Source: Strigamia acuminata (taxonomy: Eukaryota; Arthropoda; Chilopoda; Geophilomorpha; Linotaeniidae). Taken from it: DNA of 64,000 nucleotides. Shown here in pieces: positions 11,335 to 36,230 of the stretch (its first letter is position 1; the number at the start of each line of letters is the position of its first letter). Location of the stretch: assembly GCA_949358305.1 (NCBI GenBank), contig OX442315.1, positions 15,774,427 to 15,838,426 on the forward strand, read 5' to 3'. The notes under the pieces were generated by a model. It saw only the letters and a list, made by a program, of their open reading frames with translations, was not told the DNA's origin and made no database searches. The position numbers and the translations under genes were made by a program.

Positions 11335-11502
11335 ATCGTATTTGTTCGATTCTAAAACGTACTTTTTCCACCAAATATACATCGCTAAAAACGAGTTGTG
11401 TCTTACAATCATAGCGCCTTACAATGTTAAACGGCACTTTTTTTCCAATACAACATCTCTTACAATCGATGGTGTCTTATAATTGAAGAAATACAGTATC
11501 TA
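11335..11502. mobile_element. TCTTATAAT-type inverted-repeat element
   Basis: Left ATCGTATTTGTTCGATTCTA pairs imperfectly with right TTATAATTGAAGAAATACAG. A relative lies at 13137-13243. Confidence 0.55.
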
Positions 11503-11548
11503 GTTCATACAACTGACTTTGCATTATCTGGTTTAAACATTTAAACAA

Positions 11549-11587
11549 AAGCCTGGTTCACACTCCGCAAGTGTGAACCAGGCTTTA
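11549..11587. repeat. Perfect hairpin, 17-bp stem with 5-nt loop
   Basis: AAAGCCTGGTTCACACT, loop CCGCA, AGTGTGAACCAGGCTTT. Confidence 0.92.
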
Positions 11588-11889
11588 GATGCGTGCAGAG
11601 CCTCTGGGTGTGCCTTGAGAAAGGCTGAGTTAGGTTAACCTGCATTTACACTGGGGGCGGGTAACACACCCAGTTGTTGGTAAACACGCTTGGTTTGCAA
11701 AGAAGCATGCTAACCCTTGACAAATTTTGTTTTCTTTTGACACAAACTTCACTGGTTTTGCTAGATATCCTGGCGTATGGGTTAACTTGCCCCAGTGTTA
11801 ACGCACTTTCAGATTTCATTAGAATGCCATCCTCTGGCATCAGACATTGCCAGTTGGAAGTGGGTGGCAGGTGTTAATGCCATTTAAAC

Positions 11890-12030
11890 AGCCAAGATCC
11901 AACAATGAGAAACAACTGGGATTCCCAGAAGATCCATCCCTATCACAGTACTGACCAGGCCCAATCTGCGTAACTTCTGTTCAATTGGAAACTGGTGATA
12001 AGCATGGTGCGCTGTGGTAGCGCCAGAGTA
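11890..12030 (-). repeat. 5S-derived SINE copy 3, head only
   Basis: Plus strand GGGATTCCCAGAAGATCC then AGTACTGACCAGGCCCAATC and GTAACTTCTG is the reverse complement of the 5S rRNA 3' half and middle. The body is missing. Confidence 0.6.
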
Positions 12031-13136
12031 CCCTGAGCATGTCCAAGAGGGCAAAATTCTGGGGCCTCTTTAATGAAGGTTTAGAAACGCCAATTAAAAT
12101 GACACTCATTGCACTGTTTACTGATAGTTGCTGGGTTTTTATGTGAAAGGCATTCGATCAGAACAACCATGAAGTGCATTATGAAGATTAAACGTAAAAC
12201 CCAACACATGATATACAGGAAATGATGATATTTATTGTGTCAGTTTTCAACAATTGGAGTTATGGCTCACCATGCTGGTCATCTGTTTTCAATAGAACAC
12301 AAAAGTTAAGTAGCATTGGGCCTAGCCAGTACTTTGAGTGGTGACTGGCTGGTAATCTTAGTTTAAATCCGGAAGTGGGGTATATCATTGACAATCTTTG
12401 TCAAGATACTGGGAAAATGCAAGATTAAAAGAAAAATCCCTTTTGTTCCTTTATACGGTACTTTTTGGTTAGAGGTTCTTTTAAAAAAAATTGATCTGTT
12501 GAGTCACTTTTTTTCTTAAGCAAATGTGCTGCTTTGCACAAGTGTTCATTCATACATTTTCTGACTTTATGTTTTGAAAAATCAATACCTTTGAGTGCAA
12601 ATTTTCAGGTGTGATATAATTACCAGCTCTGCTTATATTTAACCCTCCAATACCTGACCTTAAGTCAACACATATACCTAACTGATCTCCTTTATCTATT
12701 AGCAATAGCGCTGTTGGAATCTCTCCAGTAATCCTCACCAGATGATGTTATCACAACTGAGCATGCACAGTCAAGATATACAAGCAGAAACTTGTACACT
12801 GCCTGGTGTTTGCAGATGGCATTATCCCACATAGACATGAGTCACATGACATTTACATGCCATGAAGTTGCAGGAGAGAGTCCGTCGAAGGAAACTTCCC
12901 TATTTCCCTGAAAACATCTGTGGGTCTAAGGACATCAGGATTCTTCTTCCACAACAGATACGTCAAAGCTAAATAAAAGCCGGCTGGAATATACGCTGCA
13001 GCGGTTGTACCGTACTTCATAATCAACCTGGAATGTTTGGCAGGGCCATGTAGTCGGTGACGGTTAACGCCCTCTATACCACACTTAAAAAATAGTTTGC
13101 TTATGAGTTCCTGCTTTAATTAATTTTAAACCCAAA
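12031..13136. other. Non-coding; one dispersed repeat at about 12740-12840
   Basis: AACTGAGCATGCACAGTCAA and TGCAGATGGCATTAT recur at 27232-27325 in a MYT1 intron. Otherwise nothing recognised. Confidence 0.45.
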
Positions 13137-13243
13137 AACGTTCCAGTGCAATTCTAAGATGCTCTTTTTTTTCAGTACAAACATCTCTAAAAACGTGGTG
13201 CGTCTTATAATCGATGGCGTCTTAGAATCGAAGAAATCCGATA
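13137..13243. mobile_element. TCTTATAAT-type inverted-repeat element, second copy
   Basis: CAGTGCAATTCTAAGATGCT on the left, GGCGTCTTAGAATCGAAGAA on the right. Pogo copy 1 sits against its right end. Confidence 0.5.
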
Positions 13244-13426
13244 CAGTCGAAACTCTTTATAACGAATCGCAAGGGACTCGAAAAATCGATTTTTATAACG
13301 AGAATTCGTCATATCGAAAATTTTTAACATGGTGTTCTATGGCCAGCCAACCAAACCAGCCACTTTTAGGTATTCGTTATATCGATAATTTGTTATATCG
13401 CGATTCGTTATAAAGAGTTTCGACTG
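13244..13426. mobile_element. Pogo/Tigger-like MITE, copy 1
   Basis: 183 bp, ends CAGTCGAAACTCTTTATAAC in inverted orientation, TA at both flanks. It directly abuts another inverted-repeat element (about 13137-13243). Confidence 0.88.
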
Positions 13427-13639
13427 TAGTACTGTGTACTGTTTTGGTAGGGAACTAAAAGCCTTGACGAAGTTTCCGAGTAAATAGATGCCGCAGACCA
13501 ACTGCACAGCAAACCCATTCATCCTATCGAATCATCAGTTTTAAGACGAAAAATATCTAAAGACCATTCCTTCATTTTAAAGCCATTGTTTATTAAGCTA
13601 TGCAATATAGTTAAAGGAATAAAGCAGTTTATTCTGGGC

Positions 13640-14000
13640 TTTATGCCTTACAACAAATGTTATATATCTTAAGATCTTCGACTAGGACATGTCGAACAAT
13701 GGATCGTCCAAGATGGCGTCTCAGGTTCCGCGTGATCTTTGATCTATGCGATGACTTTCCTGAGGACCCATCCTTGCATTTAACCGAGAACTGGGATAAG
13801 CACAAAAAAACCAGTCGGGAGGTGGTGGCAGATTTTCTTGCCCAAGAAACAATACCTTAGTCAGACACGGATGAGAAACAACTTGGATTCCCAGGCAGTC
13901 ACCCATCCAAGTAGCGATTAGACCCAATGCTGCTTAACTTCTGTGTTCTCATGGGAATAGGTGACCAGCATGGTGAGCTGTTCACAGCCATTACCAGTCT
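13640..14000 (-). repeat. 5S rRNA-derived SINE, longest copy
   Basis: Read on the - strand, the first about 110 bp resemble 5S rRNA. The internal control C-box region reads GGATGGGTGACTGCCTGGGA at 13889-13908, then comes an unrelated body (13640-13880) shared with 4111-4294. SINEs with a 5S-derived pol III promoter form the known SINE3 class. Tail and exact ends are not clear. Confidence 0.65.
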
Positions 14001-14681
14001 GTTTCAAGACTGGGACCCGATTGGCTGCTTGCGGCTTAAAACCACGCTCCAATTGGACTTTGAACGACGCGGGATATTATCATGTTAATTTTCTAATCAA
14101 ACCAGCAATGAATTTTATGACATGTAAACGTGGGTTACTCACCGGAAATTTTGCAGATTTCAACAGTAAAATTTCCCAGCATGCAAACAAAGTGACTATT
14201 GGGAATTAACCTCAAGCAGAAGCACTTTTACCAAAATATATATATAGAGAAGCTGAAAATGCCAAGGGAATCAGATTTCTCTTGTAGAAAAAAAATCAAA
14301 CTTTATCATCTATATAGACAAAAAAAATCAGAGTCCTATCTTTAAAGGGGAAAATGTGGACAAATATCAACATCTCTCAAGAGTCAGACAAAGCGCCAAA
14401 CACTCCACCTAGTGGTGAGTGGTAAGTACTACAAACCCTAGCAGATGCAGAATTCCCTATGACTGATACTAAAAATAGAAATGCCCAATCAATTTTCCTT
14501 GAGGTTACACCTAATTTAATTCTTTAATAACCAATAAAAAAATTAAAAACTCCATTTTTTTTTTTTTAGTTTCATTATTTTAATTTTTAATATTTATGAG
14601 TATTCCCATTTACATAAAACTTTTTATCTGCTTTTTACTGCCCACACTTAACAAATTAATAAACTCCAAACAAACCTTCAA
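14001..14681. other. Non-coding, nothing recognised
   Basis: AT-rich toward 14500-14680; no supported feature. Confidence 0.45.
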
Positions 14682-14925
14682 TACCGTATTTTACCGATTA
14701 AGAGTCGCCCTCGAATAGTAGCCGAGGCTTAGACACCAAGAATACCGTATTTTTGCAAAAGTACGGTATTGTTTCCGTATTTAACCTCACTAACGATGAA
14801 CGTAGGCTTCGTTCGTGATGTTCAGACTTCGTTTGTTACATTAAACGGAAAACCGAAATTGTAATTGCTGACAAAAATGGCAGTTTTGAATAAGAGCCGC
14901 GGCTGTTAATCGATAAAATACGGTA
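14682..14925. mobile_element. CCGTATTTT-type MITE, complete copy
   Basis: About 244 bp. The left end TACCGTATTTTACCGATTAA pairs with the right end TTAATCGATAAAATACGGTA, then AGCCGAGGCT/AGCCGCGGCT. TA at both ends. Confidence 0.82.
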
Positions 14926-16300
14926 TATTCATTTTTAAAATGATATTTCTGATATTTTAATTGGAATTGCGATTAAAGCTGCACTTTTTCTGGGAATGAG
15001 TGCGAAGCCATTAAATGGGGCAGATTTAAAAGGAAGAGTAAAGATGTATGCATTTAGTAGAAAGGCAAAGTAGGCTGTTGGCATCACGATTTGTCGTTGG
15101 TGCTTTGGCGTGGCCTAAAGAGGGTTTCTGTGTCGACCAACGCCACTATCGCAGCGCCACTATCAGGAACTCGCAGCAACATGCGTGTGGGCGCAGCGAT
15201 CAATCTCCAGCAAGAGACTTCCCTTCCCTTCCCCTCCCTCCCCTCTCCGCTCCACGTGCCTCCTCCCCTTAACCACTGCGCATGCTTATTGGTTAAGGAC
15301 GAGTTGCCTGTTTAAAGTGGATAAAAGGGACAAACCAATAAAAATGAATGGCTTCTAGAAAATGGTCCTATTACGCCACCATTCTTGTGGCTTTTATGCA
15401 ATCTGGTGAGATTTTTGGAAAATATAATATAGATTCTCTCTTTAATATTGCTGGTAATATTGTTTTTATGAAATTAGAGGCGAATTTTCTTAAGTTTTAC
15501 TATATAGCAGCACGCGAAATGTTGTTTCAATTTTGCATAGATGGTGCAAAAACATTCACCGTGTTTATATAATATTAGTGTGCTGGTTTAGCAATTCTTC
15601 TAAGGTTTACACTAACGCAATTTGCTGATAATTTGTTTGTTTGAGTAACTAATTCATTCAAGTTGATACTCTTCGTTAAATATGTTTATTTCTGCCAGAA
15701 GTCATTAGAACTATCTTCTCGTATTTAACACTCGTTCACTTCGTTTTTAATAACAAACTGTGGTGTATTAACACCACAAGGAATTAATGCAGGTTTTAAT
15801 GCATTGAAAAAGTACATTGTATTGACAACATCAGCTGTGCTTAACAATACTGTTGTATACATTGTAATCAATTTTGACATTGTTAATCTTTATTTATATA
15901 GGCTTAATTAAATATTATAACAATGTTTTGTTGGTTTAAATGTCATGCGCATGCCCACTGTGACTGAGAACGGTCGGCTTTTACCCTAACGCCGTTAAGT
16001 TATCGTAGTCCTCGAATTCTATGCCGGTGGAGGTAGGAGCTAGCAACGAAGTTGAAACAAACAAATGTTCATGTCAAGTTAAATAAAAGCCTTTCAAATT
16101 CCAATGAGAAATTATAACACAGAACTACGTCACAAACTATGCAGAGAATCATTGTAGTGACGACGTTATTTCCGTTTTATCACCACCGCCTGTGTTTCAT
16201 CCACCAAACTCGGAGAAAGACACTTCTGTCAAACAGAAGTTTAAACAGTCGTTTAAAATACTGTTTACTCTAAATTATGCCATTTTATTTCACCATTTTT
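14926..16300. other. Non-coding; C/T-rich tract at 15214-15270
   Basis: The tract CCCTTCCCTTCCCCTCCCTC lies in the most GC-rich stretch of the left half and could be a promoter-type element. No transcript can be assigned. Confidence 0.4.
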
Positions 16301-16770
16301 AGACTTCTAAACCTGATGTTTAGAAAGTCTAATGAAACGGCTCTGTCCGTCTGTCTGTCCGCATCCATATCTCAAAAACTACGGCAGGTAGAGCCAAACG
16401 GGCAACGCGGCAATGAACTCAGCATACCTGTATTAGGTTCTTAAGGTTTTTTCGAATTTTTCCGACCTCCGTTTAATTAATAAACTGGTTTTACTAGACT
16501 TTTAGCCGTCTATTACAGACTGATACCGGAAATGACGTATTATATTACATGAATGGTCAGCTCCTATTGGCTGTAACCACAAAATTTTATTGGAAGTATC
16601 AAAATACGCGTGTTACGTACGAACGCCCTCTGACGACATGTTGTCGCCCGTCTGTGCATTTCTCGAACCCGAAAACTCCACATTATTTTCTTTTATTTTG
16701 GTGTTTTATTTAGGGACAGACGGACAGATGTATTTCTATACAGAAAAGTGTAGAAGGGGTTTAGAAGTCT
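16301..16770. mobile_element. AGACTTCTAAACC inverted-repeat element, 470 bp
   Basis: Left AGACTTCTAAACC and right GGTTTAGAAGTCT are exact inverses. CTGTCCGTCTGTC on the left and GGGACAGACGGACAG on the right also pair. No coding content. Confidence 0.7.
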
Positions 16771-17368
16771 AATATGTAATGCTACCCTGCATTACAGATA
16801 TTTACTTGTTTGATCTTGTTTGTGTTATCTGCACATGCGCCTGGTTTTGCTCAATACACAATAGACAATACGCAATGCAATTGGTTTACCTCAATTGGAT
16901 ATTTCCATGATGGAAAATTGTGTATTTAGGTTTTGGGAGATATTCTGCATTCCCATAAGATGCCAGTTATTGGACATGTAATTTCAAACTACATTACATG
17001 GTACTTGTAATTTAACCAACATTTTTTCATCATTGTAACCAAAATACAACATTGTTCCAACAATATAGAGACTGCTTGTTTTCTCGGTTTTCTTTGTGAC
17101 GCTGTGGTTGTAATTTGTACTAAAGCACAGAATTAAAGATTGTCACTTAATTCACCGACAGTTTCAGTCTCCAGGCAGAGGCCATCAGAACTTGATGGGT
17201 AAAATTGAGGACAGAATTGGAAGAAATGGAGCAAAGCATTGAGTGCAGTGAGATTCTTTCTTTAAGATTGTGGATGTTGTGTAGGTTTTTTTGATAAAGG
17301 GCTTTTTTTAAGGTAGGGTAATTGATGTTTGAGACTATTTATTTTAAGGAATGGGTTCATATTGGGAA
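16771..17368. other. Non-coding, nothing recognised
   Basis: No feature supported. Confidence 0.45.
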
Positions 17369-17505
17369 GGGTTAGAGGGATACGACAATCAGAATGTGAT
17401 GTGTCAGAGATTCGAATCTTTCAGGTATTTTGGGAATTACATTTGGGATTCGATAATTGCGGATTCAAGATTTGAAGTTTCGGCAGGATTTGGATGTCGA
17501 GATGT
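17369..17505. mobile_element. GATTCGG-repeat element, partial copy
   Basis: AGAGGGATACGACAATCAGA and GTCAGAGATTCGAATCTTTC match the left part of 21031-21774. The right end is not found. Confidence 0.55.
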
Positions 17506-17544
17506 ATCAGGTTTAGATATACACTGTATGCACCTTTGTATATA

Positions 17545-17722
17545 CAGTCGAGCCTCGTTATAACGAATCGCAAGGGAAATCGGTTCGTTCTAACGACAGT
17601 TCGTTATATCAAAATTTTTTAACATGGTGTTCTATGGCCGACCGAACAACCAGGCCATTTTTAAGTATTCGTTATAACGAAGAATTCGTTATATTGCGGT
17701 GCGTTACAACGAGGTTCAACTG
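17545..17722. mobile_element. Pogo/Tigger-like MITE, copy 2 (divergent subfamily)
   Basis: 178 bp with ends CAGTCGAGCCTCGTTATAAC, closer to the classic Tigger end than the other three copies. TA flanks. Core ACATGGTGTTCTATGGCC kept. Confidence 0.85.
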
Positions 17723-18003
17723 TACAGTCGTGGACAAAAAAAACTTTCCTTCAGTTTAGCTGTTTTAAGTTTATCTATCATTATTTGCCCGGTCTATCTT
17801 TCAATACTGTTGGTAGGGTAAGACGAGAGATCGAGTCAAGATTGATGTCATTGAATCTCAATGGATGTTTATGCCACCTGGTAGATAGTTCGAGGTAGAT
17901 TCTTGGACCTGTGGTCCTGGAAGGGAGCCTTGGACCATTTGGGACAAAGGAATAGTCAACCGATCTTACTAACCACGTGGTTAGCGGTTAGTTTAGGTTG
18001 GGT

Positions 18004-18215
18004 TGTAGCAACATGGCGTAGGCATTGGAAAATACACTTTAGGATCACTGACCCCTAGATAAACCGAATAAAGGCTATAATAAACCTGAATCCAGCGAGT
18101 CTTATTGTCATTTTCTTATCGTGTGTGCGCGTCCAGCGTTGTGTGGTTCTCCCCTAAGCGTGCGGTGTCTGTCCGTTCCTGTGGGCAAAGATTTTGGTGC
18201 CAAGTGAAGATGGCC
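18004..18215 (+). repeat. Possible solo-LTR remnant
   Basis: TGTAGCAACATGG start, AATAAA at 18067, then GAGTCTTATTGTCATTTTC and TTTTGGTGCCAAGTGAAG, which resembles an LTR end followed by a primer site. No partner LTR or coding part in the window. Confidence 0.3.
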
Positions 18216-19078
18216 GCCAACACTGGTTTGTTCCATGTAAAGTTAGTTTATTTTGTAGGTGTGTGTTCTATTTTTTCATTAAAAAAATTTTTAAAAAAGT
18301 TTTTCTTTTAAAGGTGAATTATTGGGTTGTTTGATTTATTATATCATACCAGTACTTTAGTTTTGTTTTTTTCTCCTTACTGACGTTCTTTATATACAAC
18401 TCCCTGTTGAAACATTAGCAAGAGCAATATAATAAACCAGGTTTGGATTGGTGCTGTAGAAATTACATAAGATTGCAGTTGCAGTAGCAAGTTTCCTAAC
18501 TATAACACAATTACCCATCAATTACCAAATGATATTACATAGCCAATAAAAAAATATCTTAAAGAAAAGTGATTCTAGCAACTAAACAAAAGGGTTAAAC
18601 CTAATTTGGCAAAATAGCTTGTTTGTTAATTCATAAATATCCTAAAATGTTGATGTTCAATTTCGGCCAATTTGCTCATCTAGATGTATAATTGTCTTGT
18701 TTTAATGAAAAAATTGGTATTGGTACACTAATAAACAACAAAATACACAATCTCAGAAAACTGGTACTTCAGTAAATATATTTTTTTTAAATATGGATTT
18801 TTGGTAAAGGCTTTTGTCGTCTAAGTCGCCGACAGAGGGCGCTAGCAACGCCGGAAGTTGAAACATACAACCGGTTGCATATCTACAAACTACACGCGCT
18901 TCAGGAATCTTTGTGGCCAGGAGTGACTAATGCATCTAACAGAATTATTAAGGCAGGAAGGCAAGTTCGCTGCTCATATTGCGCTCACCTCACCTCACCT
19001 CACCTTACCTCACCTTAACTGGGTCACACAAAACAAAACAAAGCAAAACAAATCAAACTAAAACCCACACTGTACTCT
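18216..19078. other. Non-coding; (CACCT)n at 18985-19018
   Basis: Nothing else recognised. Confidence 0.45.
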
Positions 19079-19437
19079 GTCCTGATACAACGTTGTACTA
19101 ATTCAAGCCGTATCACTGGTGTAGTGGCACAAAAATGTCGCCCATAACACCAGAATTGTAATCAAACTCCAGACATTGTGATCGATTACCAACACTTGTT
19201 TCATTGTCAAAGGTAAACTACGCTAACATTTTTTGATTGAATAAAAACAAGCAAAAGAGCAGGTTTAGCAAATAAAATAAATATTTTATGACAAATTAAA
19301 TAAAATCCATCCTTCTAATCGCTTTTTACACTAAAATTCATTGAAAATAAACAGAACTACTTTTCCGCATAGTAGAGCGAGCACAGTCCACAGTTAGGCG
19401 TAATCCGGCTCAACCAATTGGGAAATAGGACAACGTT
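19079..19437. mobile_element. CTCTTGTT-family MITE, copy E, with different terminal sequence
   Basis: Interior as copy D (GCCGTATCACTGGTGTAGTG). The outer ends are GATACAACGTTGT in inverted orientation, unrelated to the outer ends of copies A to C. Confidence 0.65.
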
Positions 19438-20990
19438 GTATCCGGACAGAATATATTGATGCATTAGTCATTTCCTGGAGTATTTTTTTATTTCCAGAAT
19501 TCTAGTACTGAATTGATAAAACCCTGGGAAAGTTAAAATGATGAATAAATTGTGCAATTTTTACAACAAAAAAGTGAAAATTAATCGATATTTGAGAGAG
19601 ACATAGAGGTAGCGCCGTCACGCGGTGATTTGGCATGGAAATCTACAACCAATGGGGTGTTGTGAAATCACAAACCGCACGATGCTGGAATATGGAGAAG
19701 CCTGTAGTTGCACACATGTTGAGGGTGCATTTGGATACGTGGCGCTCAGAGGCTAACGAACGATACGAATTCCCCTTGTTTGGCAAGAAATAAGATTTAT
19801 ACGCCAATTTCATTAAAAATTTATGCAATTTCTTTTTTTTCTTCGAGTCAAACTAACAATCAGCCCCTTAGTCTGCCATGCAGCGTTCTGATTGGCTAAA
19901 ACTGTCACATGTCTGGCATTCTGTTAGCGCCATCTGGTAACAGGCAAGTTTGCAAATTGAAGTTATGAGTAATGCGCTTCCCTAGACTGCCATCCAGTAC
20001 GTCTGCTGCGATGTTTTAAGTTATTAAAATTACCATATTTATTCGAATAAAAGCCGTGGCTCTTATTCAAACCTGCCACCGTCGGACGCAACTACAATTT
20101 TTCACGAAAATGTAATATTTTTTCCGTATTTAACGTAATGTAGAGGAACCTTAGAACCTTAGACTGTTTTAGGTGGTGTGCACCACCTTTTACAAAATCC
20201 CGTCGGAGCCCATCATGACCGTCTACATTTATTAGGCCTAAGTTGTCGCAACAAGATGCGTGCTGTATTTTTTAAATAATGTAACAATACGCGCACTATT
20301 TCTTCTTAAAACAATTGCTCGATATATCGGCTTTCGCAGTTTCCACTGGGTAGAAATAGAACGACGAATTGATATAGCTGAGGTTGTTGCTTTAGGTATC
20401 TATCTCCTCTCTGAGTTATTATGCACTTACCAACAAGACCAATGAAATCGTCGTATTTCTGTCACGTGCCCAACATGTCAGCCTCCGTAAAAACTCGTTC
20501 CGCACACGTCGACATCTACAATTCTACATGATGTAAACAAAAACGTATTGTGTAAATATACCAAATGGACCACATTGTACCCCTTCAAAGTTATTACAGT
20601 GTAAGTGATTCGTGAAACATGTTCATTTCGCTTGACCTTTACGTTTTACCGTTCAGTGCCAATCGGTGTAGTGGTTTCTCCTTTTTTTTCCTTTTTTTTC
20701 GTGTGCATTCTGGTGGGGAAATGGGGCAGTTATCACGTGCCGTTCTCTCGCTATATATTCGAAAAACTCAATAAATATTTTCATCAGCTCACGTTTCAAT
20801 GCAGTATTAATTAAAAACAATGCAACAATTACAAAAAATAGAATAAAACTAGATAAAAAGAAACGTTCTTGACGTTTACTATTATTTCTAATTATTTGTT
20901 GCGATGCTCTGTCCTGGTGTTAGCCAATTGCCGTCCAAGCCATTTTGCCTACTGCTTTTACCACCAGTCATTAAAGTGGCGCTTTAGTTA
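19438..20990. other. Non-coding; CCATATTTATT end fragment at 20033-20135
   Basis: The fragment AATAAAAGCCGTGGCTCTTA is a relic of the 14682-type element. Otherwise no supported feature. Confidence 0.45.
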
Positions 20991-21022
20991 ATGACTGCAG
21001 TTTTCTCGGTTTTTCTGTGTAG

Positions 21023-21782
21023 TGAAAATGCGAGGGGTGCGACAATCAGAATCTGCTTGTCAGAGATTCGAATCTTCTTTGGGATTCGAAAGATTCGGAT
21101 GGGATTCGGAAAGATTCGGAAAGATTCGGGGGATTCGGCTGGGATTCGGGGGGATTCGGATAGATTCGGGGGATTCGGGGGGGATTCGAATGAGATTCGG
21201 GGAGATTCGGATGGGATTCGGTGGGATTCGGCGGGATTCGGTGGGATTCGGCGGGATTCGGATGGGATTCAGAAAGATTCATATGATTTTTTTCAAATAA
21301 ATTTAGTGAAGTGGGAATGTTTTTTAATTTTAATTTTAACTCTTAGTGAAATGTGGTAAAATACGAGGTAAAATAGCACGCAATCAAATGCAATCACAAT
21401 TGCGAACAATGATGAATTCCGGGCTCGATTCCGGGATTAATTTGAAGTTCGCGCTAAATCGTAAATGCGCATGCGCAGATACCGCGCAGCGAGGTGCGCA
21501 GGTATAATTTCTTCCGATGATGATTTTACGGACAATTTCAAGGACAATTTCAAGGAAGTTTCTCATTTTTTAATCATAAATTTTGTTTTTATTTTTCTCG
21601 ATTTGTATACAACTTAAAGATTCGAGATTCGAAGATTCGGTGGGATTCGGAAAGATTCGGGTGGGATTCGGAAAGATTCGGGTGGGATTCGGAAAGATTC
21701 GGGTGGGATTCGGAAAGATTCGGGCGGGATTCGGAAGCCATTGTCAGAGATTCGGTCGAATGTCGCCCCCCTCGTGAAAATG
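21023..21782. mobile_element. hAT-like element (21031-21774) filled with GATTCGG minisatellite
   Basis: 8-bp target duplication TGAAAATG at 21023-21030 and 21775-21782. Ends CGAGGGGTGCGACAATC / GAATGTCGCCCCCCTCG. Two blocks of GGGATTCGGA-type units (about 21070-21275 and 21620-21738). No transposase. The 8-bp duplication and GGGGTG end point to the hAT superfamily. Confidence 0.82.
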
Positions 21783-22711
21783 TAACAACACCAGCTCGTC
21801 TGCAGAGTGTATTAACACAATTAATTTACAAGTGTTTTAGGCAAATAAAAATGAAAATTTCCAACATTTAATTTAATTCCGGGGTTCGTCGTATCTCCAT
21901 TCATCAAATTTTAATTTGGCTCGAATTTTGGTTTGCTGTTAATAAATAAATTCATTAAATTTTATAAATATTGTAAATATTATAAATAAACAAAGTCGAG
22001 ACGATCGAATAAATATGAGTAGCTTCCCAGGTGGAAAATGTGGGTAAATGATCGCGTTTATTTTTGTTTTGATCTATGCGCGCGCTCTGGTGGCGATTTT
22101 GGGAAACGTAATCTACATCATTTCGAATTTAAAACGAGGATAAAACATTAAAAAGGATGGAAAAATCATTTTTTATCTCGTTTTTATTGTTTCTAATTAT
22201 TGTTATTGTTAAAAATTCTTTTATGTTCGATTTTTGGAAGCGCCGCAACACATTCGAAGTAGTAATTAATTACAAGTGTGTGATTACGGCGCTGTTTTGC
22301 ATCGGATTGGGTTTGATGCGTTGTGTTAAATCCATTCGAGGCTCTCAGTTTGAAAATGAACTAATGACTTTGAGCTTGCACTGAACTTCCCATGAGATGG
22401 CAGTGGTGTGGTATAGCACACGGTTACCTAGCAACGATCTGTGCGGACTTCCCTGATGCCAAGCAACTTGTCTTTGTGTACCAAATGTTGCTCGGCAACG
22501 GCGGATGGATACAAGGGCGAGAGCAAGGTGTTCTCATTAGTGGTTCTGCCGTTAGGGTGGGGCTAAGCAACAAATTAAACAGTTTCACCTCTCAAAGGAA
22601 TTCAGATTTTTTTTCTAAAAAAAATTATTTTGGGAATGAATATTTGTATTTTTCTGAAAGAAAAAAAAAGGAAATAAGTTTTTAATGTCGAACTTTTTGT
22701 TTTTGTTGTAG
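21783..22711. other. Region upstream of the MYT1 exons, nothing recognised
   Basis: Contains a 75-codon hydrophobic ORF (22157-22384) without homology I recognise. Any MYT1 promoter or upstream exon here cannot be pinpointed. Confidence 0.4.
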
Positions 22712-22741
22712 GATTTCGAGTCTGCGTTCTTTAACCAGAAG

Positions 22742-35428
<12,687 letters not shown>

Positions 35429-36230
35429 ATAACGCAGTAAATCTTGTCCACAACCAATGCATCAGTGGACAAAATATATTTTGTCTTCGGAAAAAAAATA
35501 CCAAAAAAAAAAGAAACAAACATCAATGGCATATTTAAAAAAAAAAAAAAAAAACACCAAAAAAACCCAAAAACCAAAAAAAAAAAATGAAATCATGTGT
35601 GAAAAATTTAATCAAAAGAAAAAAGAAAAAGAAGAAATACAAACGAAGCCCTGTCATGTTATTTTTTTGCTTTTGGCAATAGGACATTTTCATCTGTGAT
35701 CTTAAAACATGCGATTTGTAGATTTTTTACTGCTACGAAAGCAGCTACTAGCGAATGTGCGACGAGCTCGACTGTGATCACCAACTTCCTCGTACGGGTC
35801 TTAGTGCCGCTTCCATAAACTGATGAAATACAAGGAAAATACAAACAAAAACAATGTGCTGCTGTCTTATAGTGCACTTCATCAAGTATGAGTAAGAAAA
35901 TACAAACAAATGATCGCAAAAATGGAACATTTCAAGCGATTTTCAGATGGGAACTTGTGCATTTTTCTTGGCTCTTTGTAGTTTGAATTTTAGTGCACAG
36001 CAGTAGGAATAAATGACCTTAAATTGTGTGACATGAGTTTGATTTTTTTCCTTCTTTATTTTTTACCTTTTTTCTTTTCTTTTTGTTTATTTTTACACGC
36101 AAAAGAACGTAAATTGTAATTACAGAAATGATAATTTGGCGACTTGGAATATCAAGTTTCATTATGACAGTGTAATTTATTCATGATTGGTGGATTTGTC
36201 CACCGAACACGTTGATATAGTTAAATAAAC
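35429..36230 (+). other. Probable 3' UTR of the MYT1 homologue and convergent spacer
   Basis: No coding potential. It starts with long A tracts (35486-35590). AATAAA occurs at 36008-36013 and 36224-36229, either a possible poly(A) signal for this gene. The next gene, PDIA5, ends on the opposite strand at 36611. Confidence 0.55.

Noticed and set aside
20991-21359. 122-codon ORF with DSGGIR-type repeats
   Set aside because: Translation of the GATTCGG minisatellite; all frames are open for the same reason.
22157-22384. 75-codon ORF with a hydrophobic start, just upstream of MYT1 exons
   Set aside because: No family recognised, no splice link to the MYT1 frame; could be chance in AT-rich DNA.
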